Part shown: positions 48,464 to 62,933 of the stretch, one piece after another
How positions within the stretch are numbered: position 1 is the first letter of the stretch
How the letters are laid out: each line of letters opens with the position of its first letter
Assembly: GCF_014268755.2 (NCBI RefSeq)
Contig: NZ_CP077093.1
Span: 6,322,501-6,386,500 of the forward strand
DNA from: Pseudomonas vanderleydeniana
Lineage (GTDB): Bacteria > Pseudomonadota > Gammaproteobacteria > Pseudomonadales > Pseudomonadaceae
Length of the DNA stretch: 64,000 nt
Direction: 5' to 3'
Notes under the pieces: generated by a model
Told to the model about the DNA's origin: nothing
The model's input: only the letters and a program-made list of their open reading frames with translations
Database searches by the model: none
Program-made: the position numbers and the translations under genes

Positions 48464-49945
48464 TTACTCGAACCAGTGGGCTCGGGCGGCCATGATCAAC
48501 TTGCCGGCACGATCATCGTCGATGCCGTCGATGTCGAGCAGGTCGTCAATCGACTGCTCGGCCAGGTCTTCGCGGGTAATGACGCCGCGCACCGCCAGTT
48601 CCATCGCCAAATCCTTGTCCATGCCCTCGAGCGAGAGCAGGTCTTCGGCCGGATGGGCGTCTGCCAGCTTTTCCTCAGTAGCGATGGCTTTGGTCAACAG
48701 GCGATCCTTGGCACGAGCGCGAAGCTCGTTGACGATTTCCTCGTCAAAGCCGTCGATGTTGAGCATCTCTTCCAACGGTACGTAGGCAATTTCTTCCAGG
48801 CTGGTGAAACCTTCATCGACCAGCACCTGTGCCAGCTCTTCGTCGACTTCCAGCTCGTCGATGAAGTTGCGCAGGATGTCACCGGTTTCTGCCTGTTGCT
48901 TAGCCTGGATGTCCGACTCGGTCATCACGTTCAGGGTCCAGCCGGTCAGCTGGCTGGCCAGGCGGACGTTCTGGCCGCCACGGCCGATCGCCTGGGCCAG
49001 GTTGTCGGCACCCACGGCGATGTCCATCGCGTGGGCATCTTCATCAACGATGATCGCCGCGACTTCAGCCGGCGACATGGCGTTGATGACGAACTGGGCC
49101 GGGTTGTCGTCCCACAGCACGATATCCACACGCTCGCCACCCAGTTCGCCGGAGACGGCCTGGACGCGCGAACCACGCATGCCGATGCACGCGCCTTGCG
49201 GGTCGATACGCTTGTCCTTGGAGCGGACGGCGATCTTGGCACGCGAACCCGGGTCACGGGAGGCAGCCATCACTTCGATCAGGCCTTCGGCGATCTCCGG
49301 GACTTCGATACGGAACAGTTCGATCAGCATTTCCGGCGCGGTACGCGACAGGATCAGCTGAGGACCACGGTTCTCGGTGCGAATTTCCTTGAGCAGTGCA
49401 CGAACCCGTACACCGACGCGGAAAGTTTCGCGGGAAATGATGTCTTCACGGGCCAGCAGCGCTTCGGCGTTGTTACCCAGGTCAACGATGACGTTGTCGC
49501 GGGTGACTTTCTTCACGGTGCCGGAGATGATCTCGCCCAGGCGCTCGCGATAGGCATCGACGACCTGCGCACGCTCGGCTTCGCGGACCTTCTGCACGAT
49601 GACTTGCTTGGCGGTCTGGGCAGCAATGCGACCGAACTCGATGGACTCGATCTTTTCCTCGACGACATCGCCAACCTTGGCACCCGGATGGGTCTGCGCC
49701 ACCTTGCTTGGCCAGGTCTCGATCGCCGGATCGTCAAGATCGGCTTCCTCGACCACAGTCCAACGACGGAAAGTCTCATAGGAACCGGTGTGGCGGTTGA
49801 TTTCCACACGCAGGTCAACTTCGTCTTCAAAGCGCTTCTTGGTAGCAGTCGCCAGAGCAATCTCCAGCGCCTCAAAAATCACGCCTGCCGGTACACCCTT
49901 TTCATTGGATACCGACTCAACAACCAGCAATACTTCTTTGCTCAT
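48464..49945 (-). CDS. nusA: Transcription termination/antitermination factor NusA
   Basis: 493 aa. N-terminal RNA polymerase-binding domain, S1 domain ([21 protein letters not shown]), two KH domains ([26 protein letters not shown]) and two C-terminal helical repeats ([31 protein letters not shown]). It modulates pausing and works with boxA-type rrn antitermination. ATG at 49945, 7 codons inside the longest open frame, matching the MSKEVLLV start. Confidence 0.97.
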   Translation of the reverse strand: MSKEVLLVVESVSNEKGVPAGVIFEALEIALATATKKRFEDEVDLRVEINRHTGSYETFRRWTVVEEADLDDPAIETWPSKVAQTHPGAKVGDVVEEKIESIEFGRIAAQTAKQVIVQKVREAERAQVVDAYRERLGEIISGTVKKVTRDNVIVDLGNNAEALLAREDIISRETFRVGVRVRALLKEIRTENRGPQLILSRTAPEMLIELFRIEVPEIAEGLIEVMAASRDPGSRAKIAVRSKDKRIDPQGACIGMRGSRVQAVSGELGGERVDIVLWDDNPAQFVINAMSPAEVAAIIVDEDAHAMDIAVGADNLAQAIGRGGQNVRLASQLTGWTLNVMTESDIQAKQQAETGDILRNFIDELEVDEELAQVLVDEGFTSLEEIAYVPLEEMLNIDGFDEEIVNELRARAKDRLLTKAIATEEKLADAHPAEDLLSLEGMDKDLAMELAVRGVITREDLAEQSIDDLLDIDGIDDDRAGKLIMAARAHWFE

Positions 49946-49992
49946 CGTACGCCTCGCCTTTCGCAAGCCATTGGATCCGCGGGATCCGCGTC

Positions 49993-50451
49993 TCAGTCAA
50001 AACTGGGAATAATGTTGGCCTTGTCGATCAAATCGATCGGCAACAGGAACTCGTGGTCATCCACCTGCACCACGACGTCCTGCTCTTCCACTCCACGCAG
50101 AAGGCCCTGAAAGTTGCGTCGACCTTCGAAAGGCGAGCGCAACCTTATTTTCACTTGTTCGCCGGCATGCGAGGCAAACTGTTCAAGGGTGAACAGCGGG
50201 CGTTCCATGCCAGGAGAAGAAACTTCAAGGGTGTATTCAGTGGAAATCGGATCTTCGACATCCAGTACACCACTGATCTGGCGACTGACGATGGCGCAGT
50301 CATCCACCAGGACACCACCCTCTTTATCGATATAAACGCGCAACACGGAATGGCGGCCTTGAGCGGAAAACTCGATACCCCAGCATTCATAGCCCAGGGC
50401 CACGACCACCGGGGCCAGCAAGGCCTGCAACTGTTCTAGCTTGCTCGACAC
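49993..50451 (-). CDS. rimP: Ribosome maturation factor RimP
   Basis: 152 aa; needed for late 30S maturation. It shows the family core [39 protein letters not shown] and [11 protein letters not shown]. The start is GTG at 50451, with GAGGGGG 5 nt upstream. The frame stays open far upstream across the tRNA-fMet gene but without coding similarity. First protein gene of rimP-nusA-infB. Confidence 0.96.
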   Translation of the reverse strand: MSSKLEQLQALLAPVVVALGYECWGIEFSAQGRHSVLRVYIDKEGGVLVDDCAIVSRQISGVLDVEDPISTEYTLEVSSPGMERPLFTLEQFASHAGEQVKIRLRSPFEGRRNFQGLLRGVEEQDVVVQVDDHEFLLPIDLIDKANIIPSFD

Positions 50452-50492
50452 CTGAACCCCCTCGTGCATGATGTGCATGCGATTTAAGAAAA

Positions 50493-50515
50493 CAAAAAAT
50501 GGGCGAATCGCCCAT
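50493..50515 (-). terminator. Terminator-like hairpin in the rimP leader
   Basis: Minus-strand ATGGGCG/CGCCCAT stem with a 3-nt loop and a T-run (TTTTTTG), ending about 40 nt before the rimP start. It would attenuate transcription entering rimP-nusA-infB. Confidence 0.8.
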
Positions 50516-50522
50516 CCCTGAA

Positions 50523-50540
50523 ATGCCGTCAACGCGGCAT
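50523..50540 (-). other. Small hairpin in the rimP leader
   Basis: ATGCCG/CGGCAT around a 6-nt loop, lying between two terminator-like hairpins. It could be an alternative pairing partner or a spacer stem; no function assigned. Confidence 0.4.
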
Positions 50541-50558
50541 CAATTGTGGTCCAGCTAA

Positions 50559-50581
50559 CAAAAAGCCCCTGAAAAGGGGCT
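50559..50581 (-). terminator. Terminator after tRNA-fMet
   Basis: AGCCCCT/AGGGGCT stem with a TTTC loop, then TTTTTG on the minus strand, 10 nt past the tRNA 3' end. It probably ends most of the tRNA transcripts. Confidence 0.85.
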
Positions 50582-50591
50582 CCGCTAAAAC

Positions 50592-50668
<77 letters not shown>

Positions 50669-50730
50669 ACAAAGCTGGGGCAAAAGTATACGACCGAACC
50701 CATTTTGGGTCAATGTAACCTTCCACCTAC

Positions 50731-50753
50731 AAGAAAGCCCGCAACAGCGGGCT
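50731..50753 (-). terminator. Terminator after tRNA-Leu
   Basis: AGCCCGC/GCGGGCT stem with a 4-nt loop, followed by TTTCTTG on the minus strand. It separates the tRNA-Leu and tRNA-fMet transcripts. Confidence 0.75.
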
Positions 50754-50764
50754 CTCCTGATAAT

Positions 50765-50850
50765 TGGTACCGAGAAGGGGACTCGAACCCCTACACCCTA
50801 TGGGCACAACCACCTCAAGGTTGCGTGTCTACCAATTCCACCACCTCGGC
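50765..50850 (-). tRNA. tRNA-Leu (GAG)
   Basis: 86 nt with encoded CCA. It has a long class II variable arm (TGGTTGTGCCCATAGGGTGT region) and the anticodon GAG in CCTTGAGG, reading CUC/CUU leucine codons. It sits 29 bp downstream of secG, so it is likely processed from that transcript, as in the E. coli secG-leuU arrangement. Confidence 0.96.
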
Positions 50851-50879
50851 AATACAACGTTTACAGCATGAAACCCGTT

Positions 50880-51266
50880 TTACTTCTTCTGCTCTGGAGC
50901 TTGAGGTACATCGCCTGCCGGAGTGGCCGACTTTTGCTCCTGGAGCACCGGTACATCATCAGATGCCGGTTTTTGCTTTGGCGCTTCCAACACTGCCGGA
51001 CTTGGAAGACCTGCTTGAGTCAGCTGGTGAGCTTTCTCTTTAGCAAAGTAACCTAACCCTAAGCTGGTTATGAAGAAACCTGCGGCAAGTATAGCAGTAA
51101 ACTTACTAAGAAAGGTAGAGGAACCTTGGCTTCCGAACACAGTATTTGAAGCACCTGCGCCGAAAGATGCACCAGCTTCCGCACCTTTACCCTGTTGCAG
51201 CAGTACGAGAGCAACCACTCCCAGTGCAGCCAACAGATGAAGAACGACTACGATCGTTTCCAGCAT
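50880..51266 (-). CDS. secG: Preprotein translocase subunit SecG
   Basis: 128 aa with two TM helices (residues ~3-22 and ~53-73) joined by the conserved loop [18 protein letters not shown], and a Pro/Ala/Gln-rich C-terminal tail. It is an auxiliary subunit of the SecYEG channel. It starts 3 bp after tpiA. Confidence 0.95.
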   Translation of the reverse strand: MLETIVVVLHLLAALGVVALVLLQQGKGAEAGASFGAGASNTVFGSQGSSTFLSKFTAILAAGFFITSLGLGYFAKEKAHQLTQAGLPSPAVLEAPKQKPASDDVPVLQEQKSATPAGDVPQAPEQKK

Positions 51267-51269
51267 TTC

Positions 51270-52025
51270 TCAGTTTCCCGCAGCGCGACAGATCGCACCG
51301 AATTCATCTGCATTCAGGGAAGCTCCACCAATGAGCCCCCCATCGATATCCGGCATGCCGAACAGTTCGACCGCATTGGCCGCCTTCACGCTGCCGCCGT
51401 ATAGAAGCCGCACACCTTGAGCGACTTCAGAATTCTCTGCCGCCAACTGCGCGCGAATGGCTGCATGCACATCCTGCGCCTGTTGCGGCGAAGCTGTCAG
51501 CCCGGTACCAATGGCCCAGACCGGCTCGTAAGCGATCACAGCCTTGGCAAAAGCACCGACACCCAACTCTTCGATGATGCTGCCCAACTGACGCGAAACC
51601 ACTTCCAGCGTCTTGCCGGCTTCACGCTCTGCCTGGGTCTCCCCTACGCACAGCACCGGTATCAGCCCGCAAGCCTGCGCTGCCGCAAACTTGCGATTGA
51701 GCATCCGATCCGTTTCACCCATTACCTGGCGACGCTCGGAGTGCCCAACCAGAACCAGGGAGCAACCTGCATCGACCAATTGGCTCGGTGCAATCTCACC
51801 TGTCAGGGCGCCTTGCATGGATTCCACCGCAGAGTTCTGCGCACCGATCGAAATCGACTTGCCTTTCAAACCATCGACCACTTGGGTGACATGCAAGCAA
51901 GGCGGGAATACCGCAACATCAACACCGCTCGGCAGGGCCAGATTACGCAGCCCTTTGATCAGCTCAGCGACGCTGGCGCGGGTACCGTGCATCTTCCAGT
52001 TACCAGCTACCATGGGGCGACGCAT
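51270..52025 (-). CDS. tpiA: Triosephosphate isomerase
   Basis: 251 aa TIM barrel: GNWKMHG (Asn/Lys), catalytic His in VGHSERR, catalytic Glu in [12 protein letters not shown], phosphate loop LYGGSV. It interconverts DHAP and glyceraldehyde-3-phosphate. It lies 66 bp downstream of glmM. Confidence 0.98.
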   Translation of the reverse strand: MRRPMVAGNWKMHGTRASVAELIKGLRNLALPSGVDVAVFPPCLHVTQVVDGLKGKSISIGAQNSAVESMQGALTGEIAPSQLVDAGCSLVLVGHSERRQVMGETDRMLNRKFAAAQACGLIPVLCVGETQAEREAGKTLEVVSRQLGSIIEELGVGAFAKAVIAYEPVWAIGTGLTASPQQAQDVHAAIRAQLAAENSEVAQGVRLLYGGSVKAANAVELFGMPDIDGGLIGGASLNADEFGAICRAAGN

Positions 52026-52091
52026 GCTCTACCTCGCGGGTCAAAGTGGGCGCAGATATTACCCAACCAGATCATCACTGGCAAGCCAATT

Positions 52092-53429
52092 TCAGGCACA
52101 AACTTCAGCAACCAGTTTTGCCAGCCCTTCGGCATGCCCACGAACGGACTTTTCGTCCTCGCCTTCGACCATGACACGCACCAGCGGCTCGGTACCCGAC
52201 TTGCGCAACAGCACGCGCCCACGACCATTCATGGCCTGGGTGACACGCTCGCACTCGGCCACCACCTGCGGGTGCTTGACCGGGTCGACGCCACCGCCGA
52301 AACGCACGTTGACCAGCACCTGCGGACACTTGCGCACGGCCTGGCGCGCCTCGGCCAGGGTTTCGCCACGACGGCGCAGCGCCAGCAGCACCTGCAGCGC
52401 GGCAATGATCGCATCACCGGTCGTGTTGTGATTCAGGCACAGGATATGGCCCGAGTTCTCACCCCCCACCAGCCAGTCGCGCTCGAGCAGCTCGGCGATC
52501 ACATAGCGGTCACCGACATTGGCACGCACGAACGGGATGTCCAGCTCCTTCAGCGCCAGCTCCATGCCGAGGTTGCTCATCAGCGTGCCGACCACGCCGC
52601 CATTGAGCTTGCCGCGCTCGGCCAGGTCCCGCGCAATGATGAACACCAGCTCGTCGCCATCGACCACCGTACCGGTGTGATCGACCATCAGCACCCGGTC
52701 GCCGTCACCGTCGAAAGCGATCCCGAGATCAGCCTGCTCGGCCAGCACCGCCGCCTGCAGCGGCTTGATATGGGTCGAGCCGCAATTGTCATTGATGTTC
52801 AGCCCGTTGGGCTGCACCGACAGCGCGGTGACCTGTGCACCCAGCTCGCGGAAAACGCTCGGTGCCACCTTGTAGGTAGCGCCATGGGCGCAGTCCAGCA
52901 CGATCTTGAGCTCGGACAGCTTGGTGCCGGTCGGCACGCTGCCCTTGCAGAACTCGATGTAGCGACCGGCCGCGTCGTTGATCCGCGAAACCTTGCCGAG
53001 CTTCCCCGACTCGACCACGGTCATCGGCGCATCGAGCAATTCCTCGATCATCAATTCGACTTCGTCCGGCAGCTTGGTGCCTTCACCGGAGAAGAACTTG
53101 ATGCCGTTGTCGTCGTGCGGGTTGTGCGAAGCACTGATGACGATCCCCGCCTCGGCGTGGAACGTGCGGGTCAGGTAGGCGATGGCCGGAGTCGGCATCG
53201 GCCCCAGCAGCATCACATCGGCCCCAGCGGCGGACAGGCCGGCCTCCAGGGCGGACTCGAACATGTAGCCGGAAATGCGCGTGTCCTTGCCGACCAACAC
53301 ACGGCAGGCGCCCTGCTTGCGGAACGCCATGCCCGCGGCCCAGCCCAGCTTGAGCATGAAATCAGGGGTGATCGGGTACTGCCCGACGCGGCCCCGAATA
53401 CCATCGGTGCCGAAATATTTTTTCTTCAT
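52092..53429 (-). CDS. glmM: Phosphoglucosamine mutase
   Basis: 445 aa; makes glucosamine-1-phosphate for UDP-GlcNAc, peptidoglycan and LPS. The phosphoserine motif [12 protein letters not shown] and metal loop DGDGDR are present, as is the C-terminal [12 protein letters not shown]. It follows folP by 16 bp, as in many gammaproteobacteria (ftsH-folP-glmM). Confidence 0.97.
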   Translation of the reverse strand: MKKKYFGTDGIRGRVGQYPITPDFMLKLGWAAGMAFRKQGACRVLVGKDTRISGYMFESALEAGLSAAGADVMLLGPMPTPAIAYLTRTFHAEAGIVISASHNPHDDNGIKFFSGEGTKLPDEVELMIEELLDAPMTVVESGKLGKVSRINDAAGRYIEFCKGSVPTGTKLSELKIVLDCAHGATYKVAPSVFRELGAQVTALSVQPNGLNINDNCGSTHIKPLQAAVLAEQADLGIAFDGDGDRVLMVDHTGTVVDGDELVFIIARDLAERGKLNGGVVGTLMSNLGMELALKELDIPFVRANVGDRYVIAELLERDWLVGGENSGHILCLNHNTTGDAIIAALQVLLALRRRGETLAEARQAVRKCPQVLVNVRFGGGVDPVKHPQVVAECERVTQAMNGRGRVLLRKSGTEPLVRVMVEGEDEKSVRGHAEGLAKLVAEVCA

Positions 53430-53445
53430 ACGTGCTCCATCATTC

Positions 53446-54297
53446 TTATTCGGCAGCTTCCACCGCAGCGATCATCCTGACGATGTCGACCGTCTCGGCC
53501 ACATCATGCACGCGCAGGATCCGCGCGCCCTTGGTCATCGCCAACGCCGCCAGGGCCAGGCTGCCATACAGGCGCTCACCCACCGGTCGCCCAAGCGTCA
53601 GGCCTATCATGCTCTTTCGCGAGACACCGACCAACAGCGGCCGGCCCAACCCGTGCAACTGCTCCATGTGCTTGAACAGGCTCAGGTTGTGCTCGAGGGT
53701 TTTCGCAAAACCGAAACCCGGATCCAGGATGATCCGCTGCGCGGGAATCCCCGCCGCTTCACATTCGGCCATGCGCTCGACCAGAAACGCCTGCACTTCC
53801 TGCGTGACATTGGCATAGTGCGGATTGTCCTGCATGTCGCCAGGCTCGCCGAGCATGTGCATCAGGCACACCGGCAAGCCGGTGGCCGCCGCCGCATCCA
53901 GCGCGCCGTCGCGCTGCAACGAACGCACGTCATTGATCAGGCCCGCACCGAGGCGTGCCGTTTCCCGCATCACCGCCGGCGTCGAGGTGTCGACCGAAAT
54001 GATCACATCCAGCTCGCGATGGATGCGCTCGACGATCGGTGCCACCCGCTCGAGCTCTTCCAGGGGCGAAACGACCCGCGCGCCCGGCCGGGTCGATTCA
54101 CCACCGACATCGATCAGCGTAGCACCGGCCTGCACCATGCCCTCGGCATGCCGCAACGCCTCGTCCAGCTGGCTGAAGCGCCCGCCATCGGAAAAGGAAT
54201 CAGGGGTAACGTTGAGAATGCCCATGACATGCGTCCGGGCCAAATCAAGAACCCGGTTGCCGCAAGGCAACCGGGTCGAGGACTTAACAGAAGTCAT
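53446..54297 (-). CDS. folP: Dihydropteroate synthase
   Basis: 283 aa; joins p-aminobenzoate to the FolK product, and is the sulfonamide target. Signatures [14 protein letters not shown] and [12 protein letters not shown] and the GFGFAKT and VGVSRKSM phosphate-site blocks are intact, with no obvious resistance insertion. It starts 8 bp after ftsH. Codons 8-16 contain an 11-bp hairpin. Confidence 0.97.
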   Translation of the reverse strand: MTSVKSSTRLPCGNRVLDLARTHVMGILNVTPDSFSDGGRFSQLDEALRHAEGMVQAGATLIDVGGESTRPGARVVSPLEELERVAPIVERIHRELDVIISVDTSTPAVMRETARLGAGLINDVRSLQRDGALDAAAATGLPVCLMHMLGEPGDMQDNPHYANVTQEVQAFLVERMAECEAAGIPAQRIILDPGFGFAKTLEHNLSLFKHMEQLHGLGRPLLVGVSRKSMIGLTLGRPVGERLYGSLALAALAMTKGARILRVHDVAETVDIVRMIAAVEAAE

Positions 54298-54305
54298 TGA
54301 TAACC

Positions 54306-56216
54306 TTAGTGATCAGCCGCAGGACCGCCAATCGGTGCTTCAGGACGCTCGTTCTTCGCTACCGGAGGCGTGGTACCCGAAGAGCCCGAACCACCCCAGT
54401 CACGCGGCTCGCGTGGAGTGCGACCGGCCATGATGTCGTCGATCTGGTCGGCGTCGATGGTTTCGTACTTCATCAGCGCATCAGCCATCGCGTCGAGCTT
54501 GTCGCGGTTGTCGGTGAGGATCTGCTTGGCCGCGCCATAGCACTGGTCAATGATGCTGCGCACCTCGGAGTCGATCAGCTTGGCCGTCTCGCCGGAGAAG
54601 CTGGCGTTCTGGCCACCACCGCCACGTCCCAGGAAGACTTCCTGGTCTTCCTCGGCGTACATCAGCGGGCCCAGTTTTTCGGACAGCCCCCACTTGGTCA
54701 CCATGTTCCGCGCAATCTGGCTGGCACGCATGATGTCGTTGGAAGCCCCCGTGGTAACGCCATCGAAGCCCAGGGTCATCTCTTCGGCGATACGGCCACC
54801 GTACAGCGAGCAGATCTGGCTGATCAGCGCGCGCTTGGACAGACTGTAGCGGTCCTCTTCCGGCAGGAACATGGTCACACCCAGCGCACGACCGCGCGGG
54901 ATGATCGAGACCTTGTAGACCGGATCATGCTCGGGAACCACACGACCGACGATCGCGTGACCGGCTTCGTGGTAAGCGGTGTTCTGCTTCTCTTTCTCGG
55001 ACATGACCATGGTCTTGCGCTCGGCGCCCATCATGATCTTGTCCTTGGCCAGCTCGAACTCCTTCATTTCGACGATGCGCTTGCCAGCGCGAGCGGCGAA
55101 CAGCGAAGCCTCGTTGACCAGGTTGGCGAGGTCCGCACCGGAGAAACCGGGGGTACCACGGGCAATCACGGCTGGCGCAACGTCGTCACCGACCGGCACC
55201 TTGCGGATATGCACCTTGAGAATCTGTTCGCGGCCACGGATATCCGGCAAGCCGACCACCACCTGGCGGTCGAAGCGACCAGGACGCAGCAGCGCCGGGT
55301 CGAGCACGTCCGGACGGTTGGTCGCGGCGATGACGATGATGCCGTCATTCATTTCGAAACCGTCCATCTCCACCAGCAACTGGTTGAGGGTCTGCTCGCG
55401 CTCGTCGTGACCACCACCCATGCCGGCGCCACGATGGCGACCCACGGCATCGATCTCGTCGATGAAGATGATGCAAGGTGCGTGTTTCTTGGCCTGCTCG
55501 AACATGTCACGAACACGGCTGGCACCGACACCGACGAACATCTCGACGAAGTCGGAACCGGAAATGGTGAAGAACGGTACTTTCGCCTCACCGGCGATAG
55601 CCTTGGCCAACAGGGTCTTACCGGTACCCGGAGGGCCGACCATCAGCACGCCGCGCGGGATACGACCACCCAGGCGCTGGAACTTGCCCGGATCACGCAG
55701 GAACTCGACCAGTTCGCCCACTTCTTCCTTGGCCTCGTCGCAACCGGCGACGTCGGACAGGGTGGTTTTCACCTGGTCTTCGGACAGCAGGCGCGCCTTG
55801 CTCTTGCCGAAACTCATCGGCCCGCCCTTGCCGCCACCGCCACCCTGCATCTGGCGCATGAAGAACATGAACACCGCGATGATCACCAGGATCGGGAAGC
55901 TGGCGACCAGCAACTGGGTCCAGATGCTCTGCTGCTCAGGCTGTTTGCCTTCGATCACGACGTGGTTGTCGACCAGATCGCCGATCAGGCCATTGTCCTG
56001 GATTGCCGGACGAATGGTCTTGAAGCTGTCGCCATCGTTGCGTTTGCCGGTGATTACGTAGCCGTCCACGGCAACGCGCTCGACCTTGCCATCCTTCACT
56101 TGCTGGATGAAGTCGGAATAGTTGAGGGTCTGTGGCTCGTTAGGGCTGGAGAAGTTGTTCATCACCGTCACCAGGACAGCCGCGATGATCAACCACAGGA
56201 TCAGATTCTTTGCCAT
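54306..56216 (-). CDS. ftsH: ATP-dependent zinc metalloprotease FtsH
   Basis: 636 aa. Two TM helices (residues ~4-22 and ~97-117) flank a periplasmic domain. An AAA+ module (Walker A GPPGTGKT, Walker B IIFIDEID) and an M41 protease with zinc-binding HEAGH follow. It degrades membrane proteins and regulators such as LpxC. ATG at 56216 (MAKNLILWL) is chosen over one three codons upstream. Confidence 0.97.
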   Translation of the reverse strand: MAKNLILWLIIAAVLVTVMNNFSSPNEPQTLNYSDFIQQVKDGKVERVAVDGYVITGKRNDGDSFKTIRPAIQDNGLIGDLVDNHVVIEGKQPEQQSIWTQLLVASFPILVIIAVFMFFMRQMQGGGGGKGGPMSFGKSKARLLSEDQVKTTLSDVAGCDEAKEEVGELVEFLRDPGKFQRLGGRIPRGVLMVGPPGTGKTLLAKAIAGEAKVPFFTISGSDFVEMFVGVGASRVRDMFEQAKKHAPCIIFIDEIDAVGRHRGAGMGGGHDEREQTLNQLLVEMDGFEMNDGIIVIAATNRPDVLDPALLRPGRFDRQVVVGLPDIRGREQILKVHIRKVPVGDDVAPAVIARGTPGFSGADLANLVNEASLFAARAGKRIVEMKEFELAKDKIMMGAERKTMVMSEKEKQNTAYHEAGHAIVGRVVPEHDPVYKVSIIPRGRALGVTMFLPEEDRYSLSKRALISQICSLYGGRIAEEMTLGFDGVTTGASNDIMRASQIARNMVTKWGLSEKLGPLMYAEEDQEVFLGRGGGGQNASFSGETAKLIDSEVRSIIDQCYGAAKQILTDNRDKLDAMADALMKYETIDADQIDDIMAGRTPREPRDWGGSGSSGTTPPVAKNERPEAPIGGPAADH

Positions 56217-56417
56217 ATCGTTCAATTAACTACCCTCTGAAGCTTGCTCCGTTCGTGGCGCGCGCTTCGCATGATATTCACCGGCATAACTTACTACATT
56301 ACCTACAGCTTCGCAGGCGCCGTCTGTAACCCTTTGTGAAACATTGACTACACAATATTCGCTTATGTTCGCGAGGCGAAATGCGAATTTCCTATCGCCC
56401 CGCCAAAAAAAACCGCC

Positions 56418-57047
56418 TTACTCACTCCGTCCACGGAAACCGCGACCCAGCAGGTACTGCTCACGGGAGCGATCACGGGACGACGCCGGCTTGCGCGTCT
56501 GTACCTTGTCGAATTGCTTGCGGAAATTCTTGTGGTACTCGTCGAAGCCTTCACCCTGGAAGATCTTGATCAGAAAATCACCACCAGGGCGCAACACACG
56601 CCCCGCCAGGTCCAGCGCCAGCTCGCAGAGGAACATCGAGCGCGGCATATCCACGGCAGGCGTACCACTCATATTGGGGGCCATATCGGAAATCACAAGG
56701 TCTACCTCGGAATTTCCGACCGCCTCGAGAATTTGCGCCAGCACGGCATCCTCGGTGAAATCGCCCTTGATGAAGGTCACGTCGGGAATGCTGTCCATGT
56801 CCAGGATATCGGACGCGATCAGCCGGCCCTTGCCACCAATCAGACGACTGGTCACCTGCGACCAGCCACCCGGCGCCGCACCCAGGTCGATCACGGTCAT
56901 GCCCGGACGGATCAGCTTGTCCTTCTCCTGGATCTCCAGCAGCTTGTAGCTGGCACGGGAGCGATACCCATCTTTTTGCGCCATTTTGACGAATGGGTCG
57001 TTGAAATGCTCTTTCAGCCAGTTCTGGCTGGTTTTGGAACGGGCCAC
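56418..57047 (-). CDS. rlmE: 23S rRNA (uridine(2552)-2'-O)-methyltransferase
   Basis: 209 aa FtsJ/RrmJ enzyme. SAM motif [11 protein letters not shown], the catalytic K-D-K-E set ([29 protein letters not shown]) and a basic C-terminus are visible. It methylates U2552 late in 50S assembly. Start is GTG at 57047 (conserved MARSKTS). The 201-bp gap to ftsH (56217-56417) shows only AT-rich promoter-like DNA and a poly-T run (minus strand, near 56405). Confidence 0.95.
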   Translation of the reverse strand: MARSKTSQNWLKEHFNDPFVKMAQKDGYRSRASYKLLEIQEKDKLIRPGMTVIDLGAAPGGWSQVTSRLIGGKGRLIASDILDMDSIPDVTFIKGDFTEDAVLAQILEAVGNSEVDLVISDMAPNMSGTPAVDMPRSMFLCELALDLAGRVLRPGGDFLIKIFQGEGFDEYHKNFRKQFDKVQTRKPASSRDRSREQYLLGRGFRGRSE

Positions 57048-57151
57048 GGGCCACCTCGAAAATTGTCGAATCGCGATTAACTAGGCGGGCCCGGACTCGG
57101 TCGGGTAAACTAGCCGCCATTTTTTTACAAGATCAGACGCAGGGTCAGATT

Positions 57152-57460
57152 ATGCCGCTCACTCCAGAGCAGAAGAAACAGTACAAATCCATTGGCCACC
57201 ATCTGAAACCAGTATTGACTGTGGCTGACAACGGTTTGACTGAAGGTGTGCTAGCCGAACTCGAGCGCGCACTGAACGATCACGAGCTGATCAAGGTCAA
57301 GCTCAATATCCTCGACCGCGAACAGCGCCTGGCGCACATCGCAGAGCTGTGCAAGGTCGGCAAGGCGGACCTGGTCCAGGTCATCGGCAAGATGGCACTG
57401 ATCTATCGCCGCAACTTCGACGTCAACAAGCAACTGTCGAACGTTCATCGCTACAAGTGA
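57152..57460 (+). CDS. yhbY: Ribosome assembly RNA-binding protein YhbY
   Basis: 102 aa, a single CRM domain (LTPEQKKQYKSIGHHLKPVLTVADNGL ... HELIKVKLN) with the GxxG-like loop region near the N-terminus. It associates with pre-50S particles in E. coli. Divergent from rlmE and convergent with the DUF4149 gene, whose stop is only 12 bp away. Confidence 0.94.
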   Translation: MPLTPEQKKQYKSIGHHLKPVLTVADNGLTEGVLAELERALNDHELIKVKLNILDREQRLAHIAELCKVGKADLVQVIGKMALIYRRNFDVNKQLSNVHRYK

Positions 57461-57472
57461 TACCCGCCAGGG

Positions 57473-57928
57473 TCAGGGGTACGCTTCGCGTGCCCTGCCA
57501 CCTTCGCCCGGAACGGGCTGCAGTACCAGCACCAGCCCGGACAGGCCGAGCACCAGATAACTGAACAACTGCCAGCGCGAGGCCTGCGGCTGCCAGTAGC
57601 GCACCGCGAAATACATCGCGCCCGCATACCAGGCCATCAGCAGCAACTGCCCGCGAGTATCGCGCCACAGACTCGATCGACCTTCGACTCGAACCAGCAC
57701 CAGGACCTGCACGGTCACGCAGACCACTGCAAATCCCACCAATAAGGAGCCCAGCTGGCCGCCGATCTCTTCGATCAGCAGCGGCGCCAGGCCAATCTGC
57801 GCGAGGACCGGCAACAGCCCAACGTGCAATAACCACAAGCCGCCGACCCAGAGCATCTGGGCCAGCTGCCAGAGCATGGCACCCGCACGTAGCGGGCGCC
57901 TGCGTTCAGATGTGACGGACTGCGACAA
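57473..57928 (-). CDS. DUF4149 membrane protein
   Basis: Up to 151 aa, with four hydrophobic segments ([65 protein letters not shown]). Function unknown. The frame begins with a TTG at 57928 inside the end of greA (23-nt overlap), which would make it coupled to greA; the first ATG is at 57877 and is the alternative start. Confidence 0.8.
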   Translation of the reverse strand: MSQSVTSERRRPLRAGAMLWQLAQMLWVGGLWLLHVGLLPVLAQIGLAPLLIEEIGGQLGSLLVGFAVVCVTVQVLVLVRVEGRSSLWRDTRGQLLLMAWYAGAMYFAVRYWQPQASRWQLFSYLVLGLSGLVLVLQPVPGEGGRAREAYP

Positions 57929-58384
57929 TCTCGTACTCGATCACGCCACCCGGCGTCTTGACGGTCACGACATCGCCTTCGTCCTTGGCGATCAGGGCGC
58001 GAGCGATAGGCGAACCCACCGAAATCTTGCCCTGCTTGATGTCAGCTTCATCCTCACCCACGATGTGATAGGTCACGCTTTCGTCGGTCTCGACGTTGGC
58101 GATCTCCACCGTGGTGCCGAAGATCACCTTGCCGGTGTGCGGAATGGTCGTGACATCGATGATCACCGCGTTCTGCAGGCGACCTTCGATATCGCGAATC
58201 CGCGCCTCGACCATACCCTGCTGCTCGCGAGCAGCATGGTATTCGGCGTTTTCCTTCAGGTCACCCAGCTCGCGGGCCGTGCCGATGTCCTGGCTCAGCT
58301 TCGGACGGACGACCTTGGTCAGGTGAGCGTGCTCATCTTCCAGGGCCTTGGCACCCTGAACGGTCATGGGGTACTTGGTTATGC

Positions 58385-58388
<4 letters not shown>
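57906..58388 (-). CDS. greA: Transcript cleavage factor GreA
   Basis: 160 aa. The N-terminal coiled coil carries the acidic tip ([20 protein letters not shown]), followed by a C-terminal FKBP-like domain ([24 protein letters not shown]). It rescues backtracked RNA polymerase by stimulating transcript cleavage. The start overlaps the carB stop (ATGA), so it is translated from the car mRNA; carA-carB-greA linkage is also known in P. aeruginosa. Confidence 0.97.
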
Positions 58389-61606
<3,218 letters not shown>

Positions 61607-61711
61607 GGGTTTGTCACTCAAATCCGCGGGTCAGTCGGCAAGCCGTTGAACAATCCTTGAAGTGGCCGAGGGGGCCGCCGCATCGCGGGGCCGCCCTGGG
61701 CATTCAGGCAA

Positions 61712-62848
61712 TCAACGACGCTTGGCCATCTCATTGATGAAGCGATCGAACAGCGGTGCCACATCGTTCGGGCCCGGGCTGGCTTCAGGGTGGCCCTGGA
61801 AGCTGAACGCGCTCTTGTCGGTACGCTCGATGCCCTGCAGCGAGCCGTCGAACAGCGACTTGTGGATAGCCCGGACGTTGCCTGGCAGGGTCGCTTCGTC
61901 CACGGCGAAACCGTGGTTCTGGCTGGTGATCATGACGACACCGGAGTCCAGGTCCTGTACCGGGTGGTTGGCACCGTGGTGGCCGTGACCCATCTTGATG
62001 GTCTTGGCGCCGGAGGCCAGGGCCAGCAGCTGGTGACCCAGGCAGATGCCGAACACCGGGATCTCGGTCTCGAGGATTTCCTTGATCGCCTGGATCGCGT
62101 AGTCGCAAGGCTCCGGATCACCAGGGCCGTTGGACAGGAACACGCCATCCGGGTTCAGGGCCAGCGCCGCGCTCGCAGGCGCCTGGGCCGGCAGCACGGT
62201 GACGCGGCAACCGCGCTCGACCAGCATGCGCAGGATGTTCGACTTGATCCCGTAGTCGTAGGCCACGACGTGGTAAGGCAGGTCGGCGGCCTCGATGGTC
62301 GCATGGCTGTCGGTCTTCAATTCCCAGACCGTCGAACGCCACTCGTAGGCTTCCTTGGTGCTGACGACTTTCGCCAGGTCCATGCCCTTCAGGCCTGGGA
62401 AGCCGCGGGCTGCGGCGATGGCCGCTTCCTCGGTGATGTTGTCGCCGGCCAGGATGCAGCCGTTCTGCGAGCCCTTCTCACGCAGGATGCGGGTCAGGCG
62501 ACGGGTGTCGATACCGGCGATGGCCACCACATTGTTGGCCTTCAGGTAGTCCGACAGGGACATCGTGTTACGCCAGTTGCTCGCCACCAGCGGCAAGTCG
62601 CGGATGACCAGGCCAGCCGACCAGACACGGTTGGACTCGGCGTCTTCCGGCGTGGTGCCGGTGTTGCCGATGTGCGGGTAGGTCAGGGTAACGATTTGTT
62701 GGGCGTAGGAAGGATCGGTAAGGATTTCCTGATAGCCGGTCATTGCGGTGTTGAACACCACCTCACCAACGGTCTGGCCGTCGGCTCCAATGGCTTCGCC
62801 GCGAAAAATGCTGCCATCAGCAAGGGCAAGTATGGCTGGCTTAGTCAA
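61712..62848 (-). CDS. carA: Carbamoyl-phosphate synthase small subunit
   Basis: 378 aa. The N-terminal CPSase domain is followed by a class I glutamine amidotransferase with nucleophile Cys in GICLGHQL and the His/Glu pair in GHPEASPGP. The family N-terminus ([11 protein letters not shown]) follows a TTG codon at 62846-62848, preceded by GGGAGG (62854-62859). No ATG or GTG fits, so a rare TTG start is the best reading. Confidence 0.97.
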   Translation of the reverse strand: MTKPAILALADGSIFRGEAIGADGQTVGEVVFNTAMTGYQEILTDPSYAQQIVTLTYPHIGNTGTTPEDAESNRVWSAGLVIRDLPLVASNWRNTMSLSDYLKANNVVAIAGIDTRRLTRILREKGSQNGCILAGDNITEEAAIAAARGFPGLKGMDLAKVVSTKEAYEWRSTVWELKTDSHATIEAADLPYHVVAYDYGIKSNILRMLVERGCRVTVLPAQAPASAALALNPDGVFLSNGPGDPEPCDYAIQAIKEILETEIPVFGICLGHQLLALASGAKTIKMGHGHHGANHPVQDLDSGVVMITSQNHGFAVDEATLPGNVRAIHKSLFDGSLQGIERTDKSAFSFQGHPEASPGPNDVAPLFDRFINEMAKRR

Positions 62849-62895
62849 GAAGACCTCCCGTAAATAAAGCCTGAAAGGGCGATCGCAGGTTGTAA

Positions 62896-62933
62896 AAAAG
62901 CGGAGTGACGTATGGACACGTCACCCCGCTTCT
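62896..62933 (-). terminator. Terminator/attenuator hairpin in the carA leader
   Basis: Minus-strand stem AGCGGGGTGACGT/ACGTCACTCCGCT (one G-T pair) with a 6-nt loop, then TTTTTT. It ends about 45 nt before the carA start. A second hairpin GCTTTAGTG/CACTAAAAGC (62954-62976) precedes it. This can be the dapB terminator, a carAB attenuator, or both. Confidence 0.85.
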
